NCBI GenBank assembly: GCA_903832735.1
Contig: CAILCO010000041.1
Span: 1-64,000 of the forward strand
Source: an uncultured Sterolibacterium sp.
Lineage (GTDB): Bacteria > Pseudomonadota > Gammaproteobacteria > Burkholderiales > Rhodocyclaceae
Length of the DNA stretch: 64,000 nucleotides
Direction of reading: 5' to 3'
In this document: piece after piece, positions 9,874-19,069 of the stretch
Numbering within the stretch: position 1 is the first letter of the stretch
Layout of the letters: every line of letters begins with the position of its first letter
Notes under the pieces: model-generated
What the model saw: the letters and a program-made list of their open reading frames with translations, nothing else
What the model was told of the DNA's origin: nothing
Databases searched by the model: none
Translations under genes and position numbers: made by a program

Positions 9874-12135
9874 ATGTCCGTGCCAACTCTCAAGCCGCAT
9901 CGCGCTCGCCAGGCAGCCATTGCCACCCTCTTCGCCGTGTCGGCGATCGCCCTCGCGGTATCCCAGGCCTATGCCGCGGATGCCACAGACTTGGGCTCGG
10001 TGGGCACCTCGGGCGGCAGTGCCGGCGCGGTTCCCGCGGCAGCAAAGAACGCGCTTTCGCAAAGTTCCCTGGATGCGCGTTCGGCGCAGTCGGAGATCAG
10101 CGACGAGTTCATCCGCAATTTCACTTCGCCGGTCGCGGACTACAGCCAGATTCTGCAGATGGCGCCGGGCATGTTCAGCTACAGCCCGAACGGCCCCGGC
10201 CTCGGCGACACCAAGACCTCGATGCGCGGCCTTACGGACAGCAATGCGGTGATCTCCTTCGACGGCATCCCGTTCAACGACACCAACGGCGTCAGCCATC
10301 ACTCCTGGGTGTTTTTCCCCAGCCAGTTCGTCGGCGGCGCGGTGATCGACCGCAGCCCCGGTTCTGCCGCGACGATAGGCCAGGCGACTTTCGCCGGCTC
10401 GATCAACCTGCTCTCGCGCAATCTGGAGCCGGCCAAGCGGACCAGCGTCGAAGGCTCGTACGGCACCTGGAACACCTCGCTCGTCGGCATCGAACACGAG
10501 ACCGGCCAGTTCGGCGCGGACGGCGCTTCGAACCTCTTGTTCAACGTCCATGAGATGAAGTCGGACGGTTACGAAACCTTCAACAAGCAGAAGCGCGACG
10601 CCTTGTCGCTCAAGTATCAGTACGCCGTCTCGGCCGACACGGCGGTGACCGCCTTCGCTTCCTATCTCAACCTGAAGTCCAACACGCCGGCGGTCAAGGG
10701 GGTTTCGCGCGCCAACGTCAATCTGGGCAACTATGACTTACTGCTCAGCGGCGTCCCGAACACGCCCGCCTATTACGGCTACAACTTCTACGACGTCTCG
10801 ACCGACTTCAACTACCTCGGCGTCAGCTCCAATCTCGGCAACGGCTGGAAGCTGGAAGACAAGGTTTATGTCTATCGCTACTGGAACAAGCAGAATTACA
10901 ACAATTTCAAGTATGACGCGACCGGCCTGGTGCCGACCTCCCTGACCACCACCAGCGCCGTCGACAAGCTTAATTCCTACGTCACCAAGGGCAACCTGCT
11001 GCGCCTGTCACAGGAGTCTTCCCTGGGAACCTTTCGCACCGGACTGTGGTATGACGTGGCTGACAGCTACCGCTATCAGGTGAAATCCGATCCGCGAACC
11101 TGGATCGATACGCCATTGCCCAACTTCAGCGAGACCTACCGCACGACCACGATACAGCCCTATGTCGAATACGAATTCAAGGTCGCCAAGGATCTGAAAG
11201 TCACGCCCGGCGTCAAGTACGCTTCCTACAAGCAGGCCTTCAACCACTTGCAGGACTGCGCCACTATCGGCGGACTGGGCGCCACGGTGAACGCCGCCAC
11301 TTGCGCCATTACTTTGCCCGGCACCGGTCTTGGCCAGCCGAGCGTCTCCAATTCCGTCAGTTACAGCGACGTGCTGCCGTCACTGGACGTGCATTACCAG
11401 ATGCAGCCGAACTGGTCCGTTTACGGCCAATATGCCATCGGCGACCAGATTCCCGATACCGGGGTGTTCGACGTGAAGAACGCCCAGATCCTGAGCAAGC
11501 CGAAGCCGACGAAATCGACCACCTTCCAGTTCGGCTCGGTGTGGAAGTCCGACAAGTACACCCTGGATGCGGACATCTACCACAGCAAGCTGGACAATGC
11601 CTATACGGTCAGCGTCGATCCCGTCACCCTGCTGAATTTCTACCCGCTGATCGGCAATCAGATCATCCAGGGCATCGAAGCGGAGAGCAATATCCTCTTG
11701 GGCAGCGGCTTCAGCCTGTATCTCAACGGCACCTTCGGCAGCGCCAAGTACGACACCGGCAAATGGATCTCCGGCGCTCCCGCCGATACCGAAACGCTGG
11801 GCCTCAACTACCAGGCCTCCGGCTGGAACACCGGCCTGTTCGCCAAGCGCGTCGGCAAGATGTACAACGACAATGCCAGCGTACATGAGGCCTTCACGAT
11901 CGACCCGGTGGTGATGACCAACCTGTTCGTCAACTACACGCTGAAGACGCCGTCGAGTTTCACCAAGCAGGCCAAGATCCAGTTGGCCATCAACAATCTT
12001 TTCGATCGCCACAACGTCGTCGGCGTCGCCGGTGCGGGGACGGCTGCGAGCACGAGCGCGGCGCCTTCGCCGGCCGATTTGCTCACCGTGTTGCCGGCGC
12101 GCAGCGTATCCGCCACCGTGACGCTGGATTTCTGA
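9874..12135 (+). CDS. TonB-dependent outer-membrane receptor
   Basis: Plug domain 'DYSQILQMAPGMFSYSPNGPGLGDTKTSMRGL...', barrel, C-terminal 'VSATVTLDF'; start at 9874 (RBS aggggttt), since the ATG at 9835 overlaps the predicted -10. Confidence 0.93.
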   Translation: MSVPTLKPHRARQAAIATLFAVSAIALAVSQAYAADATDLGSVGTSGGSAGAVPAAAKNALSQSSLDARSAQSEISDEFIRNFTSPVADYSQILQMAPGMFSYSPNGPGLGDTKTSMRGLTDSNAVISFDGIPFNDTNGVSHHSWVFFPSQFVGGAVIDRSPGSAATIGQATFAGSINLLSRNLEPAKRTSVEGSYGTWNTSLVGIEHETGQFGADGASNLLFNVHEMKSDGYETFNKQKRDALSLKYQYAVSADTAVTAFASYLNLKSNTPAVKGVSRANVNLGNYDLLLSGVPNTPAYYGYNFYDVSTDFNYLGVSSNLGNGWKLEDKVYVYRYWNKQNYNNFKYDATGLVPTSLTTTSAVDKLNSYVTKGNLLRLSQESSLGTFRTGLWYDVADSYRYQVKSDPRTWIDTPLPNFSETYRTTTIQPYVEYEFKVAKDLKVTPGVKYASYKQAFNHLQDCATIGGLGATVNAATCAITLPGTGLGQPSVSNSVSYSDVLPSLDVHYQMQPNWSVYGQYAIGDQIPDTGVFDVKNAQILSKPKPTKSTTFQFGSVWKSDKYTLDADIYHSKLDNAYTVSVDPVTLLNFYPLIGNQIIQGIEAESNILLGSGFSLYLNGTFGSAKYDTGKWISGAPADTETLGLNYQASGWNTGLFAKRVGKMYNDNASVHEAFTIDPVVMTNLFVNYTLKTPSSFTKQAKIQLAINNLFDRHNVVGVAGAGTAASTSAAPSPADLLTVLPARSVSATVTLDF

Positions 12136-12153
12136 TTCCTTAGTCCGACTTAT

Positions 12154-12181
12154 CGGGGGTGTTCGCACCCCCGCTTTTTTT
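12154..12181 (+). terminator. Rho-independent terminator/attenuator between receptor and exbB
   Basis: CGGGGGTG-TTCG-CACCCCCG followed by CTTTTTTT. Confidence 0.88.
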
Positions 12182-12191
12182 GCGAGAGACC

Positions 12192-12863
12192 ATGAATATT
12201 CCCCGCTTGCTCGAACTTGCCAACGACTCCGGCGGCACGCTCTACCTGATGCTGCTCCTGCTTCTGGTCGCGCTGACCGTGATCATCGAACGCAGCCGCT
12301 TCCTCTCCAACATGCAGGAAGGCGGTGCCCGGCTGATCGCGTTGCTGAAGCAGGAAGGCGGGCAGATAGCCGACCTGGCGTTGCCCGGCAAACTCGCGCA
12401 ACTGCCGCATGCCCGGCTCTTCGCCATCGTCCAGACCGAGCCGGCCGGCGTCGACCGCAACAGCCTGGACGGCCATCTGGAAGAAGCGGTGATGCATGAA
12501 GTGCCCAGCCTGGATCGTTCGCTCTGGATGCTCGACACGGTGATCACCCTGGCGCCGTTGCTCGGTCTGTTCGGCACCATCGTCGGCATGTTCAACGCCT
12601 TTCATGCGCTGGGCGATGTTCAGAACGGCGCCACGCAGATCACCGGCGGCATTGCCGAGGCTTTGATCGCCACGGCGTCCGGCCTGTTCATTGCGATGAT
12701 CGGACTGGTCTTCTTCAATGCCCTGCATACCCGCGTCCGGCTGATCGTGCACCAACTCGAAACGCTCAAGGTCATGCTGGTCAACCGCCATCACCGGCTG
12801 GGATCGCCGCCAACATCGAGCCGCGTGCCGGTCGAACTGATCCGTACCCAGGCGAGGGCCTGA
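12192..12863 (+). CDS. exbB: MotA/TolQ/ExbB proton channel protein
   Basis: 'LDTVITLAPLLGLFGTIVGMFNAFHALG...GGIAEALIATASGLFIAMIGLVFFN'. Confidence 0.92.
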   Translation: MNIPRLLELANDSGGTLYLMLLLLLVALTVIIERSRFLSNMQEGGARLIALLKQEGGQIADLALPGKLAQLPHARLFAIVQTEPAGVDRNSLDGHLEEAVMHEVPSLDRSLWMLDTVITLAPLLGLFGTIVGMFNAFHALGDVQNGATQITGGIAEALIATASGLFIAMIGLVFFNALHTRVRLIVHQLETLKVMLVNRHHRLGSPPTSSRVPVELIRTQARA

Positions 12864-12864
12864 G

Positions 12865-13263
12865 ATGCGCTATCTGGAAACGCGCAAGGCCAGGATCGAG
12901 ATCATTCCGATGATCGACATCATGCTCTTCCTGCTGGTCTTCTTCGCCATGCTGACCCTGCGCATGATCCCGACTTCCGGCCATGTCACCAAACTGCCGA
13001 CCAGTTCCAGCGCGGCGACCATTCCGCCGCCGAAACTGCTGGTCGAAATCAGCGCCGATGGCAGCCTGCTGGTCGAGAACCGCTCGCTGACCCCGGCGCA
13101 ACTCACCGAATTGCTGAAGAGCCGCGGCAGCAGCAAGACCGCCGTGACCATCGCCGGCAACCAGACCGCGACCTTGCAGCAGGTGATGAGCGTGATCGAT
13201 GCGATCAAGGCCGGCGGCGCGACCGAAATCGGCCTGGCCACGCGCATCAAGGCCGGCAGCTAG
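12865..13263 (+). CDS. exbD: ExbD/TolR biopolymer transport protein
   Basis: 'RKARIEIIPMIDIMLFLLVFFAMLTLRM'. Confidence 0.92.
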   Translation: MRYLETRKARIEIIPMIDIMLFLLVFFAMLTLRMIPTSGHVTKLPTSSSAATIPPPKLLVEISADGSLLVENRSLTPAQLTELLKSRGSSKTAVTIAGNQTATLQQVMSVIDAIKAGGATEIGLATRIKAGS

Positions 13264-13269
13264 TACGGC

Positions 13270-13947
13270 ATGTCATTTTCAGACCCAGCCAGGCAGCTGC
13301 AGGCCATAGTCCTGGCGCTGCTCCTCGAGGCCGTGCTGCTCGGCGCCGCCGGCGTCGTGCTGGCCGGCGCCTTGCAGGCCAAGCCGGCGATCGCCGAGCC
13401 GGTGACGATCACCTTGCTCAGCGACGAATCGTCGTCACCCCCGCCGCCGCCCCCGCCGTCACCTCCACCCCCGCCGCCCAAGCCCAAGCCCAAGCCGCCG
13501 GAGCCCAGGCCCAAGCAGCAGTTGCTACCTCAGCTGCCGCCTCCGCCGACGCCGCTAGCGCCGCTGCCAATTCCGCTTCCCCAGGTGGCGGCGCCGACCG
13601 CCTTTAGCGAACCGGTCAAGCCGCCGCTGCCGCCGCCGCCCGCTCCTGCGGTGACCAGCCGGCCGGACCAGAGTCTCGAATATGCCGCCAAGGTGCGTGC
13701 GGCCGTTCAGGCGGCGGTGTTCTATCCGACGGCCGCGGCCGCGCTGCGCTTTTCCGGACGGGTGCGGCTGGAGTTTCATCTTCGGGACGGTGTCCCGGGC
13801 GAAGCGCAGGTGCTGGTCGCTAGCGGCATAGGCTTCATCGACGGCGCCGCCTTGCAGGCAGTGCGCAGTGCCCGTTATCCTGAACCGCCAGCGGAGATGC
13901 GCGGAGCCGACCGGGTATATCAGGTGTGGGTCGAATTCAACCGTTGA
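13270..13947 (+). CDS. tonB: TonB-family energy transducer with polyproline segment
   Basis: TM, P/K-rich spacer (PPPPPPSPPPPPPKPKPKPPEPRPK), C-terminal TonB domain ending VYQVWVEFNR. Confidence 0.92.
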   Translation: MSFSDPARQLQAIVLALLLEAVLLGAAGVVLAGALQAKPAIAEPVTITLLSDESSSPPPPPPPSPPPPPPKPKPKPPEPRPKQQLLPQLPPPPTPLAPLPIPLPQVAAPTAFSEPVKPPLPPPPAPAVTSRPDQSLEYAAKVRAAVQAAVFYPTAAAALRFSGRVRLEFHLRDGVPGEAQVLVASGIGFIDGAALQAVRSARYPEPPAEMRGADRVYQVWVEFNR

Positions 13948-13958
13948 AAGGGGCGATC

Positions 13959-15368
13959 TTGGCGCATCCGAGCCATGTAGTTGCGGTATGCGCTGTATGC
14001 GCTTGTCTGACCTTGCTGATGCAGCCGCTGCACGCCGTTGGTGCTGCCGAGGCGGAGGTCAAAGCGGCATGGGTAGTGCTCGGCGAGGATGGAGCAGCGG
14101 TCGCAAGAATCGTCAGCGCGGATGGCAACTGTCCGAACATCCTGATCGACGGCAAGTCGTATCCGATGAGCCTGCGCGCCAGGGCCGAAACGATCGCGTT
14201 GCGGCCGACGGCGAGCAGCATCGCAGATTCCAAGCCCTCGTCCTTCCCTTTCAGCACCTGCGAATATCCGCTGCCCGGCAACGCCACGCGCGCCTCGGTC
14301 GGATCGCACAACTTGCCCGTGCCCAAGACCAGTCCGCAGCGCATCGTGGTCATCGGCGACAGCGGCTGCCGGATGAAGAAGGCCGACAATGCCTGGCAGG
14401 ACTGTGCCGATCCGAATGCCTGGCCGTTCGCGCAGATCGCCCGCGTTGCCGCCAGCTTCAATCCGGATCTGGTGGTCCATGTCGGCGACTATCATTACCG
14501 GGAGAATCCCTGTCTTGCCGGTGGCTGCCAGGGCAGTCCCTGGGGTTACGGCTGGGATACCTGGGACGCCGATCTGTTCACCCCGGCGGCGCCGCTCTTC
14601 GCCGCCGCGCCCTGGATCGTGGCGCGCGGCAACCACGAGGAATGCGCCCGCGCCGGCCAGGGCTGGTTCCGCTTCCTCGATCCGCGTCCCTACGCTGCCG
14701 GCCGCTCGTGCAACGATCCGGCCCGGGACGGGGAGGGCAACAGTTCCGAACCCTACGCGGTGCCCCTTGGCGCCGACGCCCAGATCATCGTCTTCGATTC
14801 CGCGAAAGTCAGCGGTTCGCCGCTGGATCCGGCAAGCGCCAAGGACGCGCCGATGCTTGCAAGGTTCCAGGCGCAGTTCCGGCGGGTCGCCGAACTCGCC
14901 GCAAAGCCGGGAACCCTGAGTCTGTTCACCAACCATCATCCCATCCTGGGCCTGACGCCCAAGGCCGCCAACTCAGTAATCGGCGGCAACCGGGCGCTGC
15001 TCTCGGCGATGCAGGCGGACTATGGCACGGCCTACTATCCGCCCGGCATCCAGGTTGCGCTGCACGGCCACACCCACCTGTTCGAGGCAATCAACTTCGC
15101 CTCGGATCATCCGGCCACTTTCCTCTCCGGCAATTCGGGCGACAATGTCGATCAGAGCCTGCCCGATCCCCTGCCCGCGGATAGCTCACCGGCCGCAGGC
15201 GTTGTCATAGACCAGATCACCCAGAGCAATACGTTCGGCTTCCTGGTCCTCGATCGCCTGCAGGAAGGCTGGGCCTTCAAGGCCTACCGGCGCGACGGTA
15301 CGCTGATGACGACTTGCCTGCTGAACAAGAGCAAGATCAATTGCAATCGGACGGGCTTGATCAAATAG
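13959..15368 (+). CDS. secreted calcineurin-like metallophosphoesterase, copy 2
   Basis: Same motifs as copy 1; TTG start preceded by AAAGGGG; immediately follows tonB. Confidence 0.88.
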   Translation: MAHPSHVVAVCAVCACLTLLMQPLHAVGAAEAEVKAAWVVLGEDGAAVARIVSADGNCPNILIDGKSYPMSLRARAETIALRPTASSIADSKPSSFPFSTCEYPLPGNATRASVGSHNLPVPKTSPQRIVVIGDSGCRMKKADNAWQDCADPNAWPFAQIARVAASFNPDLVVHVGDYHYRENPCLAGGCQGSPWGYGWDTWDADLFTPAAPLFAAAPWIVARGNHEECARAGQGWFRFLDPRPYAAGRSCNDPARDGEGNSSEPYAVPLGADAQIIVFDSAKVSGSPLDPASAKDAPMLARFQAQFRRVAELAAKPGTLSLFTNHHPILGLTPKAANSVIGGNRALLSAMQADYGTAYYPPGIQVALHGHTHLFEAINFASDHPATFLSGNSGDNVDQSLPDPLPADSSPAAGVVIDQITQSNTFGFLVLDRLQEGWAFKAYRRDGTLMTTCLLNKSKINCNRTGLIK

Positions 15369-15389
15369 CTGGCTCGCCTACTTCGCCGC

Positions 15390-17228
15390 CTACTTCGTCA
15401 GTTGCCGGCGCTCGACGAACAGAGAACTGCCGGCGGTCTTTTTCGCCTGCTTCTTGGCGTAGCTGACGGCGACCGAGATCTCGTGGTGCGATGAAAACAG
15501 GTGCGCATCGACGCGCACGCAGCCGATCGACAGCGCCGGAAACGGATGGAAGGCCGGTTGCCCCCGTCTGTCCTCGCTGACCAGGCCGCCGCGCTCCAGA
15601 TCTTCGGCAGGCAGCAGGGCTTCCATTTGCTCGTCGAACTTGACCAGCATGCGCTCGCAACGGGCTTCCCAATCCTCGCTTTGCAAGAGCAGCATGAAAT
15701 CGTCGCCGCCGATGTGACCGACGAAATCGGACTGCAGGTCGACCAGGCCGGAGAGCAGCTTGCCCATCATCAGGATCACATCGTCGCCCTTGCGGTAGCC
15801 GTAGGCGTCGTTGAAGGGCTTGAAATGGTCGATGTCGCAATAGCAGGCAACGAAGCTGGCGCCGCGCGCCAGCAGTCGCTCCATGTGCTCGTTGATCGGC
15901 ACATTGCCGGGCAGCTGGGTCAGCGGGTTGGCGTAGCGGGCGGCGTGGATCTGCATGTCGGTGATCAGGGCCATCAGGTCCTGGCTGTTGCCGACGCCGA
16001 TATAACGGCCCTGCTCGGTGATGATAAAACCGTCGAAGATGTGATGCTTGGCGGAGCCGCTTAACAGGCGCCCGACTTCCTGTACCGACGTTTTATGGTC
16101 GACGATCAGCGGCGTGGCATCCATGAAATGCGTGCACGGCTTCTTGCCGAAAATCTCCCGCTGGAAAGGACGCGCAAAGCGATCGATCAGGCTATGGCGG
16201 TTGACCATGCCCAGGGGCATGCCATCCTTGACCACGGGCAGCACCTGCAGCTCCGGATTCTGCTCGAAATGGGCATAGACCTTGTCGTTCTCCATGCTTG
16301 GCGCCAGCGGCGTGATCTGGCGCAATAGCTTGCGGATGACCGTCGCCTGCGAGCGTTCGTGCGGGAAGATGATGACGCTGCTCTCCTCGATCAGGGCGCG
16401 TATGCCGTCGCCCAGGCTGCATCCGGGATCGGCCTCGGGGCGGCAGATACGGTAGCCCTGGCCGAGTTCTATCCCCAGGTCGCGCACCGTGGCGAATTCG
16501 GCATCGGTTTCTATGCCTTCGGCGATGATCCGGGAATTGCAGGTCTCGGCGATGTCATGCATGGCGCGCACCAGCTGGAACTTCAGCGCATCCTTCTCGA
16601 TGCCGCTGATGAAGTGGCGGTCGATCTTGACGAATTCCGGCCTGAGCTCGGACCACATGCGCAGGTTGGAGAAGCCCTCTCCGAGATCGTCGATGGCGAT
16701 CTGGTAGCCCTGGCTACGGTAGGCCTTGAGGGTGTCGCGCAGCGCCGAGAAGTCGCTGATGTGCTGGTTTTCGGTCAGCTCGATGACGATCCGGCTGGTC
16801 TTCAGGCCGAGACTGCCGAGCAGGGTCGCGGTCTCGCCGTTCATGAAGGTAGGGTCGCGCAGACAGCTTGGGCTGACGTTGATGAAGAGCTTTTCCGGAA
16901 CGTTCAGGGCCGCGAAGCCGCTCAGCACGACGCGCCGGCATAACCGCTCGAACTCCATGGTCAGGCCGGCGTGACTCGCCAGGCCGAATAGCGCCAGGGG
17001 AGAGTGCAGGGGCGTGCCGGCCGGCCCGCGGATCAGCCCCTCGTAGCCGAGATAGCGCCGCGCCTTGAAGTCGAGGATCGGCTGAAATACCGCGCTCAAG
17101 CCGGGGCCCTGCAGCAGTTCGTGGAAGCGGCGCAGATTGGCCTCGCTGAGCCAGTCCGGCGCATCGTTGTCGATGACCATTTTCAGGGGAGTGTTCGCTA
17201 GCCTTAGGTGTACAGCTGAAGTGGACAT
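15390..17228 (-). CDS. EAL - CBS - GGDEF cyclic-di-GMP protein
   Basis: EAL 'YEGLIRG...IVIELTENQ...IAIDDLGEGFSN...IKIDRHFISGI', CBS-like middle, degenerate GGDEF 'GHIGGDDFMLLLQ'. Confidence 0.9.
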   Translation of the reverse strand: MSTSAVHLRLANTPLKMVIDNDAPDWLSEANLRRFHELLQGPGLSAVFQPILDFKARRYLGYEGLIRGPAGTPLHSPLALFGLASHAGLTMEFERLCRRVVLSGFAALNVPEKLFINVSPSCLRDPTFMNGETATLLGSLGLKTSRIVIELTENQHISDFSALRDTLKAYRSQGYQIAIDDLGEGFSNLRMWSELRPEFVKIDRHFISGIEKDALKFQLVRAMHDIAETCNSRIIAEGIETDAEFATVRDLGIELGQGYRICRPEADPGCSLGDGIRALIEESSVIIFPHERSQATVIRKLLRQITPLAPSMENDKVYAHFEQNPELQVLPVVKDGMPLGMVNRHSLIDRFARPFQREIFGKKPCTHFMDATPLIVDHKTSVQEVGRLLSGSAKHHIFDGFIITEQGRYIGVGNSQDLMALITDMQIHAARYANPLTQLPGNVPINEHMERLLARGASFVACYCDIDHFKPFNDAYGYRKGDDVILMMGKLLSGLVDLQSDFVGHIGGDDFMLLLQSEDWEARCERMLVKFDEQMEALLPAEDLERGGLVSEDRRGQPAFHPFPALSIGCVRVDAHLFSSHHEISVAVSYAKKQAKKTAGSSLFVERRQLTK

Positions 17229-17270
17229 GATGACGAGCCGGGACAATTGCAGAGCGTAGAATCTAAGCGT

Positions 17271-17285
17271 CCTGTGTTACACAGG
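17271..17285. promoter_or_regulatory. Perfect 15-bp palindrome in a divergent intergenic region
   Basis: CCTGTGT-T-ACACAGG. Confidence 0.5.
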
Positions 17286-17375
17286 CATGACCGCGACTAA
17301 AACTGATGCCATATTTATTCGCTGTGAGGTCTTCAAGTTGACGATGTGCAAGTTCACCGTAGGTGCTCATAGGAC

Positions 17376-18635
17376 ATGGCCTTGAACTATTTCGAGTGGC
17401 TGCCCCCTGAAGGGGCGCATATCCTCTTCGTGCTGTTCCTTTCCTTCATCATCGGGCTGGAGCGGGAAGAGCGCAAAGCCAGCGACGACCACTACGCCTT
17501 CGGCGGCGTTCGCACTTTTCCGCTGATCGGGCTGATCGGCTATGCCATGGCCCTGCTCTCCGACGGCGAACTCCTGCCGCAAGCGCTGGGCTTTGCCGTG
17601 GTCGGGGGGTTCCTGTTGATGTCGTACTGGCACAAGATTTCTACCTCCGGCTATTCCGGCGTCACTTCCGAAATGTCCGGCCTGGCCACCTATCTGGTCG
17701 GTGCGCTGATCTATCGCGAGATGTTCTGGATCGCCACCACGCTCACCGTGTCGAGCATCCTCCTGCTGGAACTCAAGGTCGGGCTGGAAGGATTGGCCAA
17801 GCGCATCGAGACCACAGATATCCTTACCTTCGCCAAGTTCCTGCTGCTCTCCGCCGTGATTCTCCCGGTCTTGCCCAACGAGCCGTACGGTCAATTCCAG
17901 ATCAATCCCTTCAAGACCTGGCTGGTCGTGGTCGCGGTGAGCGCGGTTTCGTACGGCAGCTATGTGCTGCAGCGATTGACCAGGGATCAAGGCGTGATCC
18001 TGGCGGCATTGCTCGGCGGCGCCTATTCCTCGACGGTGACGACCGTGGTGCTGGCCCGGCGGTCGACGCGCGAGCCGGCATCGCGGTTGTATGCGGCCGG
18101 GATTCTGCTGGCCTCGGGGATGATGTACCTGCGCCTGGCGATCCTCCTGGCGCTGTTCAACCGGGATCTGATGATCCGCCTGGCGCTGCCCTTCGTCCTG
18201 CTGGCTGCTCTGGCGATCGCCTTCGCCTGGCTGTGGTCGCGCCGGGGCGAGGCGCCTGCGCCCGATCAAGGCGGCGGGTTCGAACCCAGGAACCCGCTGG
18301 AAATAAGCGCGGCGCTGCTCTTCGCCTTGCTCTTTGTCGCCATGCTGGCGGCGACTCACCTGGCTATCGCCTATCTCGGGACATCCGGTGTCTATACACT
18401 CGCCGCGATCATGGGAGTCACCGATGTGGATCCCTTCATCATGGGCATCACCCAGGCCTCGCCGACGCTCACCTCCTTGCCCGTGGCCTCTTCGGCAATC
18501 CTGATCGCCGCGTCCAGCAACAACCTGGCCAAGGGCATTTATGCCTATGCGCTGTGTTCACGGCAGAGCGGCAGGCAGAGCCTGTGTTTCCTGCTGGTGC
18601 TGGCGCTGCTGGGCCTGCTCCCCCTGCTCTGGTGA
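17376..18635 (+). CDS. MgtC/DUF4010-type integral membrane protein
   Basis: 'LFLSFIIGLEREERKASDDHYAFGGVRTFPLIGLIGY...', many TM helices; paralogous pattern to 21642-22895. Confidence 0.85.
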   Translation: MALNYFEWLPPEGAHILFVLFLSFIIGLEREERKASDDHYAFGGVRTFPLIGLIGYAMALLSDGELLPQALGFAVVGGFLLMSYWHKISTSGYSGVTSEMSGLATYLVGALIYREMFWIATTLTVSSILLLELKVGLEGLAKRIETTDILTFAKFLLLSAVILPVLPNEPYGQFQINPFKTWLVVVAVSAVSYGSYVLQRLTRDQGVILAALLGGAYSSTVTTVVLARRSTREPASRLYAAGILLASGMMYLRLAILLALFNRDLMIRLALPFVLLAALAIAFAWLWSRRGEAPAPDQGGGFEPRNPLEISAALLFALLFVAMLAATHLAIAYLGTSGVYTLAAIMGVTDVDPFIMGITQASPTLTSLPVASSAILIAASSNNLAKGIYAYALCSRQSGRQSLCFLLVLALLGLLPLLW

Positions 18636-18690
18636 AACCTGCAGCTTGTCGGTCTGAGAGCAGATCGCTAAACAGTCGACCAGCGCAGGA

Positions 18691-18891
18691 TCATGCCGCG
18701 CCTTGGGCCAGGCCCGACGCCGTGCGCTTGGCCGGGTCGGCGGAGCGTCCCTGGCCCAAGCCGTCTTCCGAGCGCTGGAACTCGTCGCCATCGAATTGAT
18801 TGATGGTCCGGGTCACCTCGCTGCGCTTCGGGTGCGCCTTGAAGCACTGGGGATAAAGGACTTCACGTAATGCCGGCCGTTTGCTATCCAT
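18691..18891 (-). CDS. small hypothetical protein
   Basis: 66-aa ORF MDSKRPALREVLYPQCFKAHPKRSEVTRTINQFDGDEF...; hydrophilic, plausible composition. Confidence 0.4.
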   Translation of the reverse strand: MDSKRPALREVLYPQCFKAHPKRSEVTRTINQFDGDEFQRSEDGLGQGRSADPAKRTASGLAQGAA

Positions 18892-19002
18892 GTCCTGGGC
18901 TCCTGAAGATATTGACTCGCAGTGTAGGCGCGAGCTTATGCGGAAATGTGACAGCCGATGGCGAATTTGTAAGCAGATTTTCCCTGGCCCAAGCCACGGG
19001 GA

Positions 19003-19036
19003 TTTTAACGAGAGCGCAACATTCGCCGGCTAGAAT
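19003..19036 (+). promoter_or_regulatory. Candidate (degenerate) Pho box plus -10 upstream of alkaline phosphatase
   Basis: TTTTAAC-GAGA-GCGCAAC-ATTC-GCCGGC-TAGAAT. Confidence 0.5.
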
Positions 19037-19069
19037 GCGCCGACGTCGACTCTGCCGGTTACTTCTCCC

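Noticed and set aside
13436-13530. Proline-codon repeat region as a possible recombination repeat
   Set aside because: Explained by the normal Pro/Lys-rich periplasmic spacer of TonB.
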